Source of the DNA: an uncultured Granulosicoccaceae bacterium
GTDB taxonomy: Bacteria; Pseudomonadota; Gammaproteobacteria; Granulosicoccales; Granulosicoccaceae
Assembly: GCA_937998875.1 (NCBI GenBank)
Contig: CALLBO010000022.1
Coordinates: 1 to 63,481 of the forward strand
Direction: 5' to 3'
DNA length: 63,481 bases
Made by a program: the position numbers and the translations under genes
In this document: in pieces, positions 1 through 7,996 of the stretch
How the letters are laid out: every line of letters starts with the position of its first letter
Numbering within the stretch: position 1 is the stretch's first letter
The notes under the pieces: generated by a model
Databases searched by the model: none
Told to the model about the DNA's origin: nothing
Seen by the model: the letters and a program-made list of their open reading frames with translations, nothing else

Positions 1-174
1 ACAATGCGTTAGGAGGGGATTTTGGCCGGCTGCGCCGGCCATTCTGGAAATCACCAAAAAGTGATCATTTATTTCCAGAATGGGTGATCAAATTATTCCA
101 GAATCACTGATCATTTAATTCCAGAATCGGTGATCACTTTGAGCCAGAATACGCACTCGGAGCCGCGCCGAGTG
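1..174. mobile_element. terminal end of an IS21-like insertion sequence
   Basis: Three copies of an 18-base motif of the form TTCCAGAATnnnTGATCA lie at 73-90, 96-113 and 119-136 with a strict 23-base period. A fourth, partial copy (GCCAGAATACG) is at 143-153. Multiple short terminal repeats of this style are characteristic of IS21-family ends. A perfect hairpin (GGCCGGC/GCCGGCC, 24-40) and a second one (CACTCGG/CCGAGTG, 154-174) bracket them. The first 12 bases could be the last codons of the upstream istB-like gene (Thr-Met-Arg-stop), but that gene lies outside the window. No transposase is present here, so whether the element is intact cannot be judged. Confidence 0.6.
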
Positions 175-288
175 GTTAGCTCTTTGCACGTAGAGGACTT
201 TCACCTCCAATCTAATGCCAGCTTTGTCTGGCGCACTGCCTGTACTAATTAGTTATTTACACAGTTACAAATACAGCGTCCATTTGAG

Positions 289-957
289 TTATTCGACGCA
301 TGTTTCCAAACGCTTACGATATGGGCGATTGCAAACCCAGTTGCTTCCAAGGTAATTTAAACGCGCATTAGCCGGCACATCGACTTTGTTACACTCGCTG
401 CTTTCTTTTCGGAATCCATAGTTACACTGCCACGCTTTCCCTGAATCACTCAGATAAGCATTCTCGGGAACATTGACAGCAACACAGTCTGTTTTATCGG
501 CTAAAAAACCTCGATTACATCTCCATCCTGGACCATGCCTGCTACTGGTTAGATGACCATTTGTCGGTACGTCAATACTTACGCAAGCCCCATCCTTTGA
601 TCGATATCCACGATCACACTTCCAACCATATTCTCTGGAATACTGTAGATAAGCATGCGCGGGTATGTCGATAGATTCGCATCCGTTAGTGATTTCAAAA
701 TATCCCCAATGGCATTTCCAGCCATTTCCATATGAGTTGTTGGTCGAGTAAGCATTCAAGGGTATGTTGATCTCAATACAAAAACCGCTGTCCTCCCTGT
801 AGCCTGGCTCACACTCCCACCCGATACCGTAACTCCTGGGTACTGTATTATCAGGCAATTCCACTGAAGTACTCTGCCCCAATATACTCCCTGAAGCAGT
901 CAACAACATCGTCAGGATAACTGCGGTAGAAATAGAATCATGTCGTATTGAATTCAT
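289..957 (-). CDS. secreted protein with six Cys/Trp repeats
   Basis: A 222-residue protein with a probable signal peptide (residues 1-28, hydrophobic stretch AVILTMLLTASGSILG). The rest consists of about six tandem repeats of 32-37 residues with the pattern [VI]P-x-N-A-x-L, then G-W-x-C, then G-Y/F-R, then a second Cys. Each repeat has two Cys, so one disulfide per repeat is likely, in the periplasm or outside. The repeats are extended strand-rich modules of a type found in proteobacterial exported proteins. The function is not known and no catalytic domain is attached. It differs from the GWGWN-repeat proteins at 4.9-5.8 kb and 43.8-45.5 kb. It is monocistronic and lies between the IS end and the racemase gene. 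Confidence 0.75.
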   Translation of the reverse strand: MNSIRHDSISTAVILTMLLTASGSILGQSTSVELPDNTVPRSYGIGWECEPGYREDSGFCIEINIPLNAYSTNNSYGNGWKCHWGYFEITNGCESIDIPAHAYLQYSREYGWKCDRGYRSKDGACVSIDVPTNGHLTSSRHGPGWRCNRGFLADKTDCVAVNVPENAYLSDSGKAWQCNYGFRKESSECNKVDVPANARLNYLGSNWVCNRPYRKRLETCVE

Positions 958-1044
958 TGGTACACCTTGATTTGTTAATGGCTGGAGCGATTAAACCAGG
1001 TAGATTGAGCGATGCAACCAATCAGATTAATGCTGCATATATAT

Positions 1045-2142
1045 TCATGCAGCTACTGGCGGAAGCTGAAAGCGATGGGATTGCTTATTGACAAAAACAT
1101 TACACACAAATGGCGAGGTCATCGCCCGTAGAAGCGCACTGTAATCAACTTGAAAGCTGATCTCGCTGCCAATCTTCAGGCGGCGATCGCTCCCAAGAAT
1201 CAAATGATCACTACTGGCATCAAGAATTCTTATTCCTTGTGGCGCACGGAGCCCTGCTGGATCGATATCCTGACACCCAATCGCTACAATCGACTGTATG
1301 ACAGGTCCTTTATCAACATGAGCTGACTTTGCACCAAATGCCGATTGCGCCAATTTTCCTATTGGCATTGATGGTTTAATCTTTGACTCTATTACTTCGG
1401 CTACCAGTGTTATTGCAGTCGTATAAAGCCCGGGCAGAGCCTGCCGATGCAGTGGCTCGCGGCCAAGAAAAATTGCCTCACCCAGACGTAAGTCGTTAAC
1501 TCGACCAGGAGCTCCCGTGTTGTACACCCAATCCAGATTTGCCGAGTTACCACCAGAGATAAAATCCAGTTTATAACCAAACGTCGCTTCCAGGTTGCTG
1601 GTCAGCAAAGACAACTCTGCCATATTCTTCGCGTCCGGGATCACGCCACTTCGGCAAGCCAGATTAGTACCGATACCCGCAAGCCGGATGTTCGGCATTT
1701 GTAAAACACTGGCCATGATGCTTTCAACGTCAACCGGCAATATCCCCTCTCGCAGATCACCGAGTTCGACCATTAGCACAACACCGTGTTGACGGCCGGC
1801 GTTACGTGCCGACTCAGACAACGCACTAACAACTTCCAGTTCGGTGTTGAAACTGACATCTGCGTAGCGCACAACCTTATCCGCCTGACTAATCATCGGG
1901 GATCGGATAAGTATCTTAGAGGCTGAAACGCCCTGTTGTTTCATTAAACGGAGGTTTTCAACACGCGAATCTCCCAACCCGCCAACACCCGCATGCAACA
2001 GTGTATTGGCAATTACAGGTGATCCCATACACACTTTGGTTACACCCGTTACGGCAATTCCCTTTTTGCCTAGCAGTTCAACCAGATGCTGTGCATTGTG
2101 GTGGATTTTTCCAAGATCAATATCCAGTCGGGGCGCATTCAA
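1045..2142 (-). CDS. PLP-dependent amino-acid racemase (alanine/ornithine racemase family)
   Basis: 365 residues with the alanine-racemase N-terminal TIM-barrel fold. The PLP lysine is Lys36 in VTKVCMG, followed by the family's G-D-S-R-x-x-N-L segment near residue 57. It resembles the ornithine-racemase/YhfX branch more than biosynthetic Alr, and the C-terminal beta domain is of the usual size. It would interconvert L- and D-amino acids; the substrate is not determinable. The start is TTG at 2142, which overlaps the stop of the upstream DUF1611 gene by four bases, so the two are translationally coupled and probably act in one D-amino-acid pathway. Fold confidence is high; substrate is unknown. 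Confidence 0.82.
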   Translation of the reverse strand: MNAPRLDIDLGKIHHNAQHLVELLGKKGIAVTGVTKVCMGSPVIANTLLHAGVGGLGDSRVENLRLMKQQGVSASKILIRSPMISQADKVVRYADVSFNTELEVVSALSESARNAGRQHGVVLMVELGDLREGILPVDVESIMASVLQMPNIRLAGIGTNLACRSGVIPDAKNMAELSLLTSNLEATFGYKLDFISGGNSANLDWVYNTGAPGRVNDLRLGEAIFLGREPLHRQALPGLYTTAITLVAEVIESKIKPSMPIGKLAQSAFGAKSAHVDKGPVIQSIVAIGCQDIDPAGLRAPQGIRILDASSDHLILGSDRRLKIGSEISFQVDYSALLRAMTSPFVCNVFVNKQSHRFQLPPVAA

Positions 2143-3323
2143 TGCACTTCAACCGAAGACTCGATACACAGGTTTGGGAAGGCGGCAAGGAACATATCCA
2201 CCAGATAAGTCGGCAAATGTACGAGCGCATCAGTCACCGGAATTCTAAGTTGCTTTTGATAGTAATCACATGCATCGTTGATCTCGTGCTGAAGCATATT
2301 CTCATGATTAATAGTTAGACCAATCACTTTTGTGTCACTGAAAGTTTCAATCAGATGAATTTCAACAGCTGGATCGGGCATTGCCATTTGTGCAAAATCA
2401 CAACGGTGCTTGCGTGCCGGTGCGTGCTGAAGAATTACACCATCAGGTTTACTACCACGCAGTATGAAAGAAGTCGTAGAATACGCAGGATGACTCAAAG
2501 CTCCTTGCCCTTCAACAATGATTACGTCGGGCTTTTCAACGTCGAACGCCCTGACAATTGTCGCTTCAAGTTCACCTGCGCAAAACTGAGAAGGTACAGC
2601 ATCCAGAGCAACACCGTATTTTGCTCCCTGAATTAAACCAGTTTGCCCAGTACCAATCATCACGGCTTTTAATCCATAGTCGTTGAGGGCGCGAGTTAAT
2701 ACAGTAGCCGTAGTGCGTTTACCAATTGCGCAGTCTGTACCGAGTACTGCAATACGTGGACAAGTGACCCTTTCAATCTGACCACTAAAAGTATGCATTT
2801 CACTTTTGGGTCGTGATTTTCTTACATCTGTCAAAGTCACATTCTTTCGCTGACTTGCAGCGATGAACTCCACATCATCACTCAAATATTCATGCAAACC
2901 ACTGACGATGCTCATACCCAAATCAATCGCCTGCAACAAGACACCCCGCTCATTCAACGATAAACGACCACTTGCCGGTGCACAGCCGTAAATAAAATAT
3001 TCTGGCGGTACAGTCGATTGAGCAAGTGCTGACTGTAAATCAGAATAAACAGGGATGCCATTTGCCACACCATCAAGGACTACTCCAGAATCCAAGCCGG
3101 CCTTTTCACTATCAATTATCGATAGTATTTTGTATTTTTCTGAGTGACGTACCAATCCGTTAGCCGTTTTACCATCTATTCCACCGAAATTCGCTTCGCA
3201 ATAAACGATGGCGGTTGCATTGTTCTTGTGAGTAGAATCAAGTGTTGCTTGTCTTTTCAGACTTTTGGTATCGGAAATAGTGGGCGCACGCGCGCCCGAC
3301 TCGCTTTGAGCGACTGTTGCCAT
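2139..3323 (-). CDS. DUF1611 P-loop protein, DgcN-like (D-glutamate N-acetyltransferase type)
   Basis: A 394-residue protein matching DUF1611: an N-terminal Rossmann-like domain, then a P-loop domain with GTDCAIGKRTT (residues 195-205), the MIGTGQTG motif and VEGQGALSHP. A DUF1611 member, DgcN, is known as an N-acetyltransferase in D-glutamate breakdown, where its partner DgcA is an enolase-superfamily enzyme. Here the coupled partner is instead a PLP racemase, so the exact substrate may differ. The first ~38 residues before AIVYCEANFGG look like a non-conserved extension, but no later ATG is available and GAGGC precedes this ATG. It is the first gene of a two-gene minus-strand operon. Confidence 0.8.
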   Translation of the reverse strand: MATVAQSESGARAPTISDTKSLKRQATLDSTHKNNATAIVYCEANFGGIDGKTANGLVRHSEKYKILSIIDSEKAGLDSGVVLDGVANGIPVYSDLQSALAQSTVPPEYFIYGCAPASGRLSLNERGVLLQAIDLGMSIVSGLHEYLSDDVEFIAASQRKNVTLTDVRKSRPKSEMHTFSGQIERVTCPRIAVLGTDCAIGKRTTATVLTRALNDYGLKAVMIGTGQTGLIQGAKYGVALDAVPSQFCAGELEATIVRAFDVEKPDVIIVEGQGALSHPAYSTTSFILRGSKPDGVILQHAPARKHRCDFAQMAMPDPAVEIHLIETFSDTKVIGLTINHENMLQHEINDACDYYQKQLRIPVTDALVHLPTYLVDMFLAAFPNLCIESSVEVH

Positions 3324-3736
3324 TTTTTTGCCTCGAGTTAAAACTCAGAGGAGGCGACAGGATCGTGCCGATCAGAATTGATCGATTTTCAGCGAGTTGT
3401 CCCCCTAAGCAGGGTTAAGCTTGAGACACTAACACGTTTATTCAACGACCGTCGTGGTATATCTCATAATAGAAAACTGAAACAGATATGACATCGTGCA
3501 ATTTCATACACAGGGGCGAATATAGGGGATCAAGACTGTTTTACAACATTTAACATAGATCGAATGTCCGCTTTCTTAGTTCGCTGCTAACGGTGTGTAG
3601 ACTAGATTTGGAAGCACCGAATGTCGACTGAGAGAGGGCACACTCCCGCTATTCGTTATACTACACACGTCCGGAAGCAATCGGCCATCGCTGGCTCAGA
3701 AACAAGTGCACATGCATAAGTTGGGTACGGAATACT
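3324..3736. other. divergent intergenic region, no gene seen
   Basis: 413 bases between the leftward DUF1611-racemase operon and the rightward kinase gene. It must hold both promoters. I see no convincing ORF, RNA gene or operator. A loose TCGATGT/GATCGAT-rich stretch at 3358-3385 is the only palindromic-looking patch and is not strong enough to call. Confidence 0.4.
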
Positions 3737-4723
3737 ATGAAGGATAGAAATCGGTCAAGTATGGTAGTCAGAGCAAGGTACTCAACTATCTGCGAAAGCG
3801 AAGTGATATCAAAGCTTGTACCTCTTTATGAATTTAGCAAGCCGCATGTTTGTAGATTCTGGGAGCGTGGAGTAAACGATACCTACCAGTTACTTTGTAA
3901 CCAAAACACCTATTCGCTGTGCGTCTACCGACATGGCTTGCGTGCACTCGATGCTATTGAATTTGAGGTGGCAGCGCTTAATCATTTATACAAACGTGGT
4001 GTAAGCGTCGCATATCCGATAGCGAGGAAGGATGGTAAATTTGTTACAGAGCTTCAAGCGCCAGAAGGACCGAGGTTTGCGATAGTCACCGGTTATGCTT
4101 ATGGTGAAAAACCAGACTACGAAGATCATACTAATGCAGGAATGTATGGTGAGGCAGTAGCACAACTCCACAATCATTCAGACGACTTTGTTACTGATCA
4201 CCAAAGACCGAGATTAGAGGTTGAATATCTGCTCAATAGATCGCTGGATGTTGTCAGGCCTTTTCTGGACGAAGGATCAGAGGACCTTGAATATCTCAAT
4301 AAGAGTGCAGATGACCTGCGACAACGTGCTTCAAGTGTTCCTACCGAGAGCCTTGATGTTGGATTCTGTCACGGTGATTGTCACGGGTACAATGTACATA
4401 AGAATAAAGATGTTCTTACTCACTATGATTTTGATTGCTGTGGGATGGGACTGCGTGTATTCGACCTGGCGACGTTCAAATGGTGTGTCCTTGGTAATAA
4501 AAACGCTGAGCAGCTTTGGAACGCGTTTCTTACTGCTTACAGAAAAAGCAGGGAGGTTAGTGAAACCAATCTAGATATTATAGATACCTTTGTAGGCATT
4601 CGTCACATCTGGTGGATAGCACTCCGATGCGGAAATGCTCAGGACTTCGGTAATGCAGGCAGCGGCGAGCTATTCGTACAAAAGCAGATACGCAATATGA
4701 AACTGTTCTCTGAAAAGAAATGA
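3737..4723 (+). CDS. aminoglycoside-phosphotransferase-fold kinase
   Basis: A 328-residue APH/choline-kinase superfamily protein. The Brenner-type catalytic motif is HGDCHGYN (residues 212-219: Asp214 as catalytic base, Asn219 as metal ligand), and the Mg-binding DFD is at 231-233. The N-terminal lobe carries a plausible ATP-binding core (LCVYRHG, then Glu77). Members phosphorylate hydroxyl groups of small molecules such as homoserine, choline, thiamine, sugars or aminoglycosides; the substrate here is unknown. It is closer to the SrkA/homoserine-kinase-II-like branch than to known resistance enzymes. The gene stands alone, divergent from the DUF1611 operon. Confidence 0.78.
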   Translation: MKDRNRSSMVVRARYSTICESEVISKLVPLYEFSKPHVCRFWERGVNDTYQLLCNQNTYSLCVYRHGLRALDAIEFEVAALNHLYKRGVSVAYPIARKDGKFVTELQAPEGPRFAIVTGYAYGEKPDYEDHTNAGMYGEAVAQLHNHSDDFVTDHQRPRLEVEYLLNRSLDVVRPFLDEGSEDLEYLNKSADDLRQRASSVPTESLDVGFCHGDCHGYNVHKNKDVLTHYDFDCCGMGLRVFDLATFKWCVLGNKNAEQLWNAFLTAYRKSREVSETNLDIIDTFVGIRHIWWIALRCGNAQDFGNAGSGELFVQKQIRNMKLFSEKK

Positions 4724-4729
4724 ATGTCC

Positions 4730-4822
4730 GGATTGGGCACAGTCTCCCCGTTCGCTGGTTTGACCTGGTAAGGTGATGCCGGTAGCCTCAAATCAGCTGG
4801 CAGCTACTGCTGCAGTCGGCCA
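4730..4822 (+). repeat. direct repeat, copy 1 of 2
   Basis: About 93 bases starting GGATTGGGCACAGTCTC and ending GCAGTCGGCCA. It matches copy 2 at 5953-6044 over its whole length with roughly a dozen differences and one indel. The two copies lie in direct orientation on either side of the GWGWN-repeat gene. No ORF is shared, so it is probably a dispersed non-coding repeat or the scar of a duplication or insertion. Confidence 0.75.
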
Positions 4823-4887
4823 AAACCGGACGGTGATCGGAGCACTTGCATTTGTCAACATTCTCTACAATTATTTCGGTTGATCGC

Positions 4888-5817
4888 TCATGGAATACAA
4901 CTAGCCGTTCCATCCCATCCCCAGCCATCCCCATCTGTATCTATACACACCGTATTGCTTACGTCCAGGGGTTCACAGCTTTCACCTGTAACAGTATTCC
5001 AGCCCCAACCACCATGCAAATCTGCATTTGAATAGTCACACTGACTAGATGCGGATACCATTGTTTCGATAGGCTCGCATGACATACGAGCGACAGGGTC
5101 CCATCCCCAACCACCGAAAGAACTCGCGTGACTGTAGTCACAGTTGTTAGTTGGGGTGAGTTCAAGCGGTGGGCATGACTGCAGTAAAGCTGGATTCCAC
5201 CCCCAACCTTCATATTGTTCTGAACTGCTGTAGTCGCAACTAACCTGGGGTGTCAACAGAACACTATTGGCAATAAAGTGCTCATTTGTTCCTAAAAATT
5301 TACAGCCCCATACACTACCATCGGTGGAGTGTTGATAATAACCGCCCTTGAATACCTCGATAAAGCTAGAGTATAAAGCCCAGTGCAAAGGTAGACGAAA
5401 GTCCTCTACGTCAACCTGAACAAGCCACAATGCGGAATCATCATAGGCTTGATTGTATGTAACTGTAGCGCCACCATCGTAAGGGAGGAACTCATAGTAA
5501 GTACGGAGACCAACTCCCGTCGGCCCGTCGATAATATATTCTTCATCTGAAAATCTGTACGGGCCGCAGTTCATACGCTTTCCTTCAAGGTCACCTTTGT
5601 AGTCAAACTCCACCCGAACTAGTTCAACCGGCTCACCTATGTCTAATCTGCTTCTTTCAGGAGCTGCGGTAATGGGAGTGTCTGGGCTTGGCAGTTGAAA
5701 CGTAAAGTTCCCTTCCTGTGCACCAGCTGTAAAACTGGTGAAGACCAAACATAGAAGCGTTACGACCTTCGTGTGGCTCAATCGATGCGGAAATAATAAA
5801 GCAGAACGAATATTCAT
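4888..5817 (-). CDS. secreted GWGWN-repeat protein
   Basis: 309 residues. A signal peptide is predicted near residues 1-33 (VVTLLCLVFTSFTAGAQ). A unique N-terminal domain of about 160 residues follows, with a Cys pair. The C-terminus has three modules of about 28 residues with the pattern C-D-Y-S-x-A, GGWGW-N/D, SCxPLE, and a closing CIDTDGDGWGWDGT module. Such Cys/Trp modules are appended to secreted carbohydrate-active proteins in marine bacteria and are probably surface- or glycan-binding (inference). A paralogue with five related modules lies at 43842-45464. The gene is flanked by a ~92-bp direct repeat on both sides. Confidence 0.75.
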   Translation of the reverse strand: MNIRSALLFPHRLSHTKVVTLLCLVFTSFTAGAQEGNFTFQLPSPDTPITAAPERSRLDIGEPVELVRVEFDYKGDLEGKRMNCGPYRFSDEEYIIDGPTGVGLRTYYEFLPYDGGATVTYNQAYDDSALWLVQVDVEDFRLPLHWALYSSFIEVFKGGYYQHSTDGSVWGCKFLGTNEHFIANSVLLTPQVSCDYSSSEQYEGWGWNPALLQSCPPLELTPTNNCDYSHASSFGGWGWDPVARMSCEPIETMVSASSQCDYSNADLHGGWGWNTVTGESCEPLDVSNTVCIDTDGDGWGWDGTASCIP

Positions 5818-5899
5818 TATTAAGTTGAGTTGCCCGTTGAGTTGCCCGAAAACACTGCAGATTGCTGAGTTTGCTATTATACAACAAACAAGTCATTAA

Positions 5900-5907
5900 G
5901 TCATGAC
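5900..5907. promoter_or_regulatory. GTCATGAC palindrome upstream of GWGWN gene
   Basis: A perfect 8-base palindrome, 83 bases upstream of the start at 5817. The same core, extended to a 12-base palindrome, lies at 45492-45503, 28 bases upstream of the paralogous GWGWN gene. This could be a shared operator, but the motif is short. Confidence 0.25.
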
Positions 5908-5952
5908 ATAATAAGGATTATGAGCACCAGCCACAGAATTTACCGAGAGTCA

Positions 5953-6044
5953 GGATTGGGCACAGTCTCGCCGTTCGCTGGTTTGACCTGGAAGGTGATA
6001 TCGGTAACCTCAAGCGAGCTGACAACTACTGCAGCAGTCGGCCA
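5953..6044 (+). repeat. direct repeat, copy 2 of 2
   Basis: Counterpart of 4730-4822. It shares GATTGGGCACAGTCT, CCGTTCGCTGGTTTGACCTG and GCAGTCGGCCA blocks. Together the copies bracket 1.1 kb carrying one gene, as expected for a mobilised or duplicated unit, though no transposase is present. Confidence 0.75.
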
Positions 6045-6183
6045 CACACCGCACCACGCAGTGACGCGCTGCAATCAAGCACTTGCGATCTGGCTCTGTT
6101 GCCAATCTTTGAGCAAGCCGTCAGAGAATTTGCGACGGTCATACTTCACCATCTGAGGTGCTAAAGCCAGATGAGAAATAACC

Positions 6184-6309
6184 ATGATGAGGCGTGTGCG
6201 GGGGCGGTTCTTGCGGCGTGGGACGCGTTTGTCGCGGGTTTTGTGGGTGCCGTTCGCGGTATGTCTGGTTGTTTTTGCTGTGGTTTTTGTTGTCTGGAAT
6301 CTTGCCTGA
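6184..6309 (+). CDS. possible 41-residue Arg-rich single-span membrane peptide
   Basis: ATG at 6184 opens a 41-codon frame. It has an Arg-rich N-terminus (MMRRVRGRFLRR) followed by one strongly hydrophobic segment (VPFAVCLVVFAVVFVVWNLA). The positive-inside layout is that of a small membrane protein. The ribosome-binding site is weak and the local base composition also opens artefactual frames on the other strand. It is a candidate only, lying between the direct repeat and the aldo/keto reductase. Confidence 0.28.
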   Translation: MMRRVRGRFLRRGTRLSRVLWVPFAVCLVVFAVVFVVWNLA

Positions 6310-6459
6310 GGTGGCTTTTGGGGTTGGGTGATTGCCGTTTACGTTGTGCGGCCGCGCGGGAAATGAATCGCTCGGGAAAATCCATTGATTTTTCTGCAAA
6401 TGCGCGCATCATATTGCGACGCTATATCCCGATAAATTCCTAAGCGGCGCTCCTGAATC

Positions 6460-7467
6460 ATGACAACAAACAACATCAAAACCCGTATGCTCGGTAAATG
6501 CGGCCTTGAGGTTTCCGAACTGGGGCTGGGTACGGCGGCAATGGCGGGTAATCATCGTCCGGTATCTGAAGACGATAATCGGGGTGCAATAGAGGCAGGT
6601 CTTGATGGCGGGATGACGTTTGTCGATACGGCGCCGTTTTACGGGTTTTGCCGGTCGGAGCATTATGTGGGCGATGCGCTGCGTGATCGAACTGGCTGGA
6701 CTCTGTCTACCAAAGCGGGGCGTTTGTTTTCATCCGGGTCGGCGCCTGAGCATGAGGCAGTAGAATGGCCGGGCTCTTTCCCGTTTAAGCAAACCTATGA
6801 TTACTCCTACGATGGGGTGATGCGTTCTTATGAAGACAGCCTGCAAAGACTGGGTCTTGATCATATTGATGTTTTATTGCTACACGATATCGGTGAGTTT
6901 CAACACGGTGCAGCTGAAAATGCACCGCTACTAAAAGATGCGATGAGTGGAGGCTACAAAGCGCTTGATGAGTTGCGTCGCAATGGCAATATTAAAGCGA
7001 TAGGGCTGGGGGTTAACGAAAAGGAAGTCTGTGTTGAAGCTTTGCAGCACGGTCATTGGGATGCATTCTTACTTGCCGGTCGATACACACTGTTAGAGCA
7101 AGGGCCGCTTGATGATCTGCTGCCTGCCTGTGAAGAAGCAGGTACCGGTATCATTCTGGGTGGACCGTTCAATTCAGGCATACTTGCAGGCGGCGATACC
7201 TGGAACTATGCGTCTGCCCCTGCAGAAGTGATAGATAAAGCCAGGCGTGTACAAAAGGTATGCGAATCCCACAACGTGCCGTTACCGGCTGCAGCCTTGC
7301 AAATGCCTGTTGCACATCCATTGGTGGCAACGGTGATACCCGGGCCGAGATCACGTGCTGAGGTTCAGGATATCTTCGACTGGTGGAATCTTGATATACC
7401 TGCATCACTCTGGAGTGATTTAAAAACAGAAGACCTGATGCATCCCGAAACACCTGTGCCGCAGTAG
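6460..7467 (+). CDS. aldo/keto reductase (D-threo-aldose 1-dehydrogenase-like)
   Basis: A 335-residue AKR with the full catalytic tetrad: Asp56 and Tyr61 (DTAPFYG), Lys85 (STKAG) and His142 (LLLHDIG). The class resembles D-threo-aldose/L-fucose 1-dehydrogenase and pyridoxal 4-dehydrogenase, which oxidise the anomeric carbon of aldoses or a related aldehyde with NAD(P). The C-terminal VIPGPRSRAEV is the usual cofactor-phosphate region. It stands alone and is followed by a hairpin at 7520-7542. Confidence 0.85.
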   Translation: MTTNNIKTRMLGKCGLEVSELGLGTAAMAGNHRPVSEDDNRGAIEAGLDGGMTFVDTAPFYGFCRSEHYVGDALRDRTGWTLSTKAGRLFSSGSAPEHEAVEWPGSFPFKQTYDYSYDGVMRSYEDSLQRLGLDHIDVLLLHDIGEFQHGAAENAPLLKDAMSGGYKALDELRRNGNIKAIGLGVNEKEVCVEALQHGHWDAFLLAGRYTLLEQGPLDDLLPACEEAGTGIILGGPFNSGILAGGDTWNYASAPAEVIDKARRVQKVCESHNVPLPAAALQMPVAHPLVATVIPGPRSRAEVQDIFDWWNLDIPASLWSDLKTEDLMHPETPVPQ

Positions 7468-7519
7468 ATAACAGTGTATATATCATCAGTCGCAAGGCAG
7501 TGATGATGTCTTTGTTAGC

Positions 7520-7542
7520 GGCCCCTCTGCTATAAAGGGGCC
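7520..7542. terminator. hairpin downstream of aldo/keto reductase
   Basis: Perfect GGCCCCT/AGGGGCC stem with a 9-base loop, 52 bases after the aldo/keto reductase stop. There is no clear T-run, so it may be a weak or bidirectional terminator between facing transcription units. Confidence 0.4.
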
Positions 7543-7602
7543 TGCGGTAGGAGCAGCCGCTTCGCAATCAAACCATTGATAATCGAATCCATGCTAAGCA
7601 AA

Positions 7603-7647
7603 TTTCCGGTAAAAAAATCTCTAGTAAAAAAATCCCTGGTAAACGAA
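7603..7647. repeat. 15-base tandem repeat, three units
   Basis: TTTCCGGTAAAAAAA, TCTCTAGTAAAAAAA and TCCCTGGTAAACGAA lie head to tail with exact 15-base spacing. No coding role is visible. Confidence 0.5.
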
Positions 7648-7672
7648 TCAAGGGCAATCAGATCCCGGTAAC

Positions 7673-7883
7673 CTAACACGCGTCAAAGTAGCTGACGTCT
7701 TCCGAATAAAGAGTCACCGCTCCGATCGCACTGCTGGCGGGAGCTGTCAGAGTCGAGCCAAATGGCGCAAAAGTCCCTGATGTTGTCACGGTGATGTTTG
7801 CAATCATACAACGCTACCATCGTGTCGTAGCGATGATCGCGGGTAGTACCAGATGCGATTAAACCGAGACTGGTCTGTTGCAC
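7673..7883 (-). pseudogene. degraded C-terminus of an exported beta-rich protein (tentative)
   Basis: Read on the minus strand, one frame gives TSLGLIASGTTRDHRYD and the next gives TVTTSGTFAPFGSTLTAP, ending in YFDAC and a stop at 7673. The two parts read as one sentence only if a frame change near 7805 is allowed. The Thr/Ser/Gly-rich strand-like composition suggests the end of a secreted or surface protein. No start or domain can be assigned. Confidence 0.35.
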
Positions 7884-7996
7884 CGTTTAAAAGCTCCTAT
7901 CGTCCGGCTTCAGGATCATAGAGTTCAGGTACCGGCGGAATGCCTCTGGCGGCCGCATTCTCGGGCAATACCAGCGCATGGATTCTATCGCTACCG

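Noticed and set aside
73..153. CRISPR-like repeats
   Set aside because: The 18-base repeats are separated by only about 5 bases, have no spacer-length unique sequence and match IS21-type terminal repeats.
6139..6443. Overlapping Pro/His/Arg-rich frames on the minus strand and a Cys/Gly-rich frame on the plus strand
   Set aside because: Low-complexity G/T-rich stretch opens several frames; only the small membrane-peptide frame (6184-6309) has a sensible layout and even that is weak.
7561..7680. Minus-strand coding frame with FFTRDFFTG repeats
   Set aside because: No start codon and the repetition simply reflects the 15-base DNA repeat at 7603-7647.
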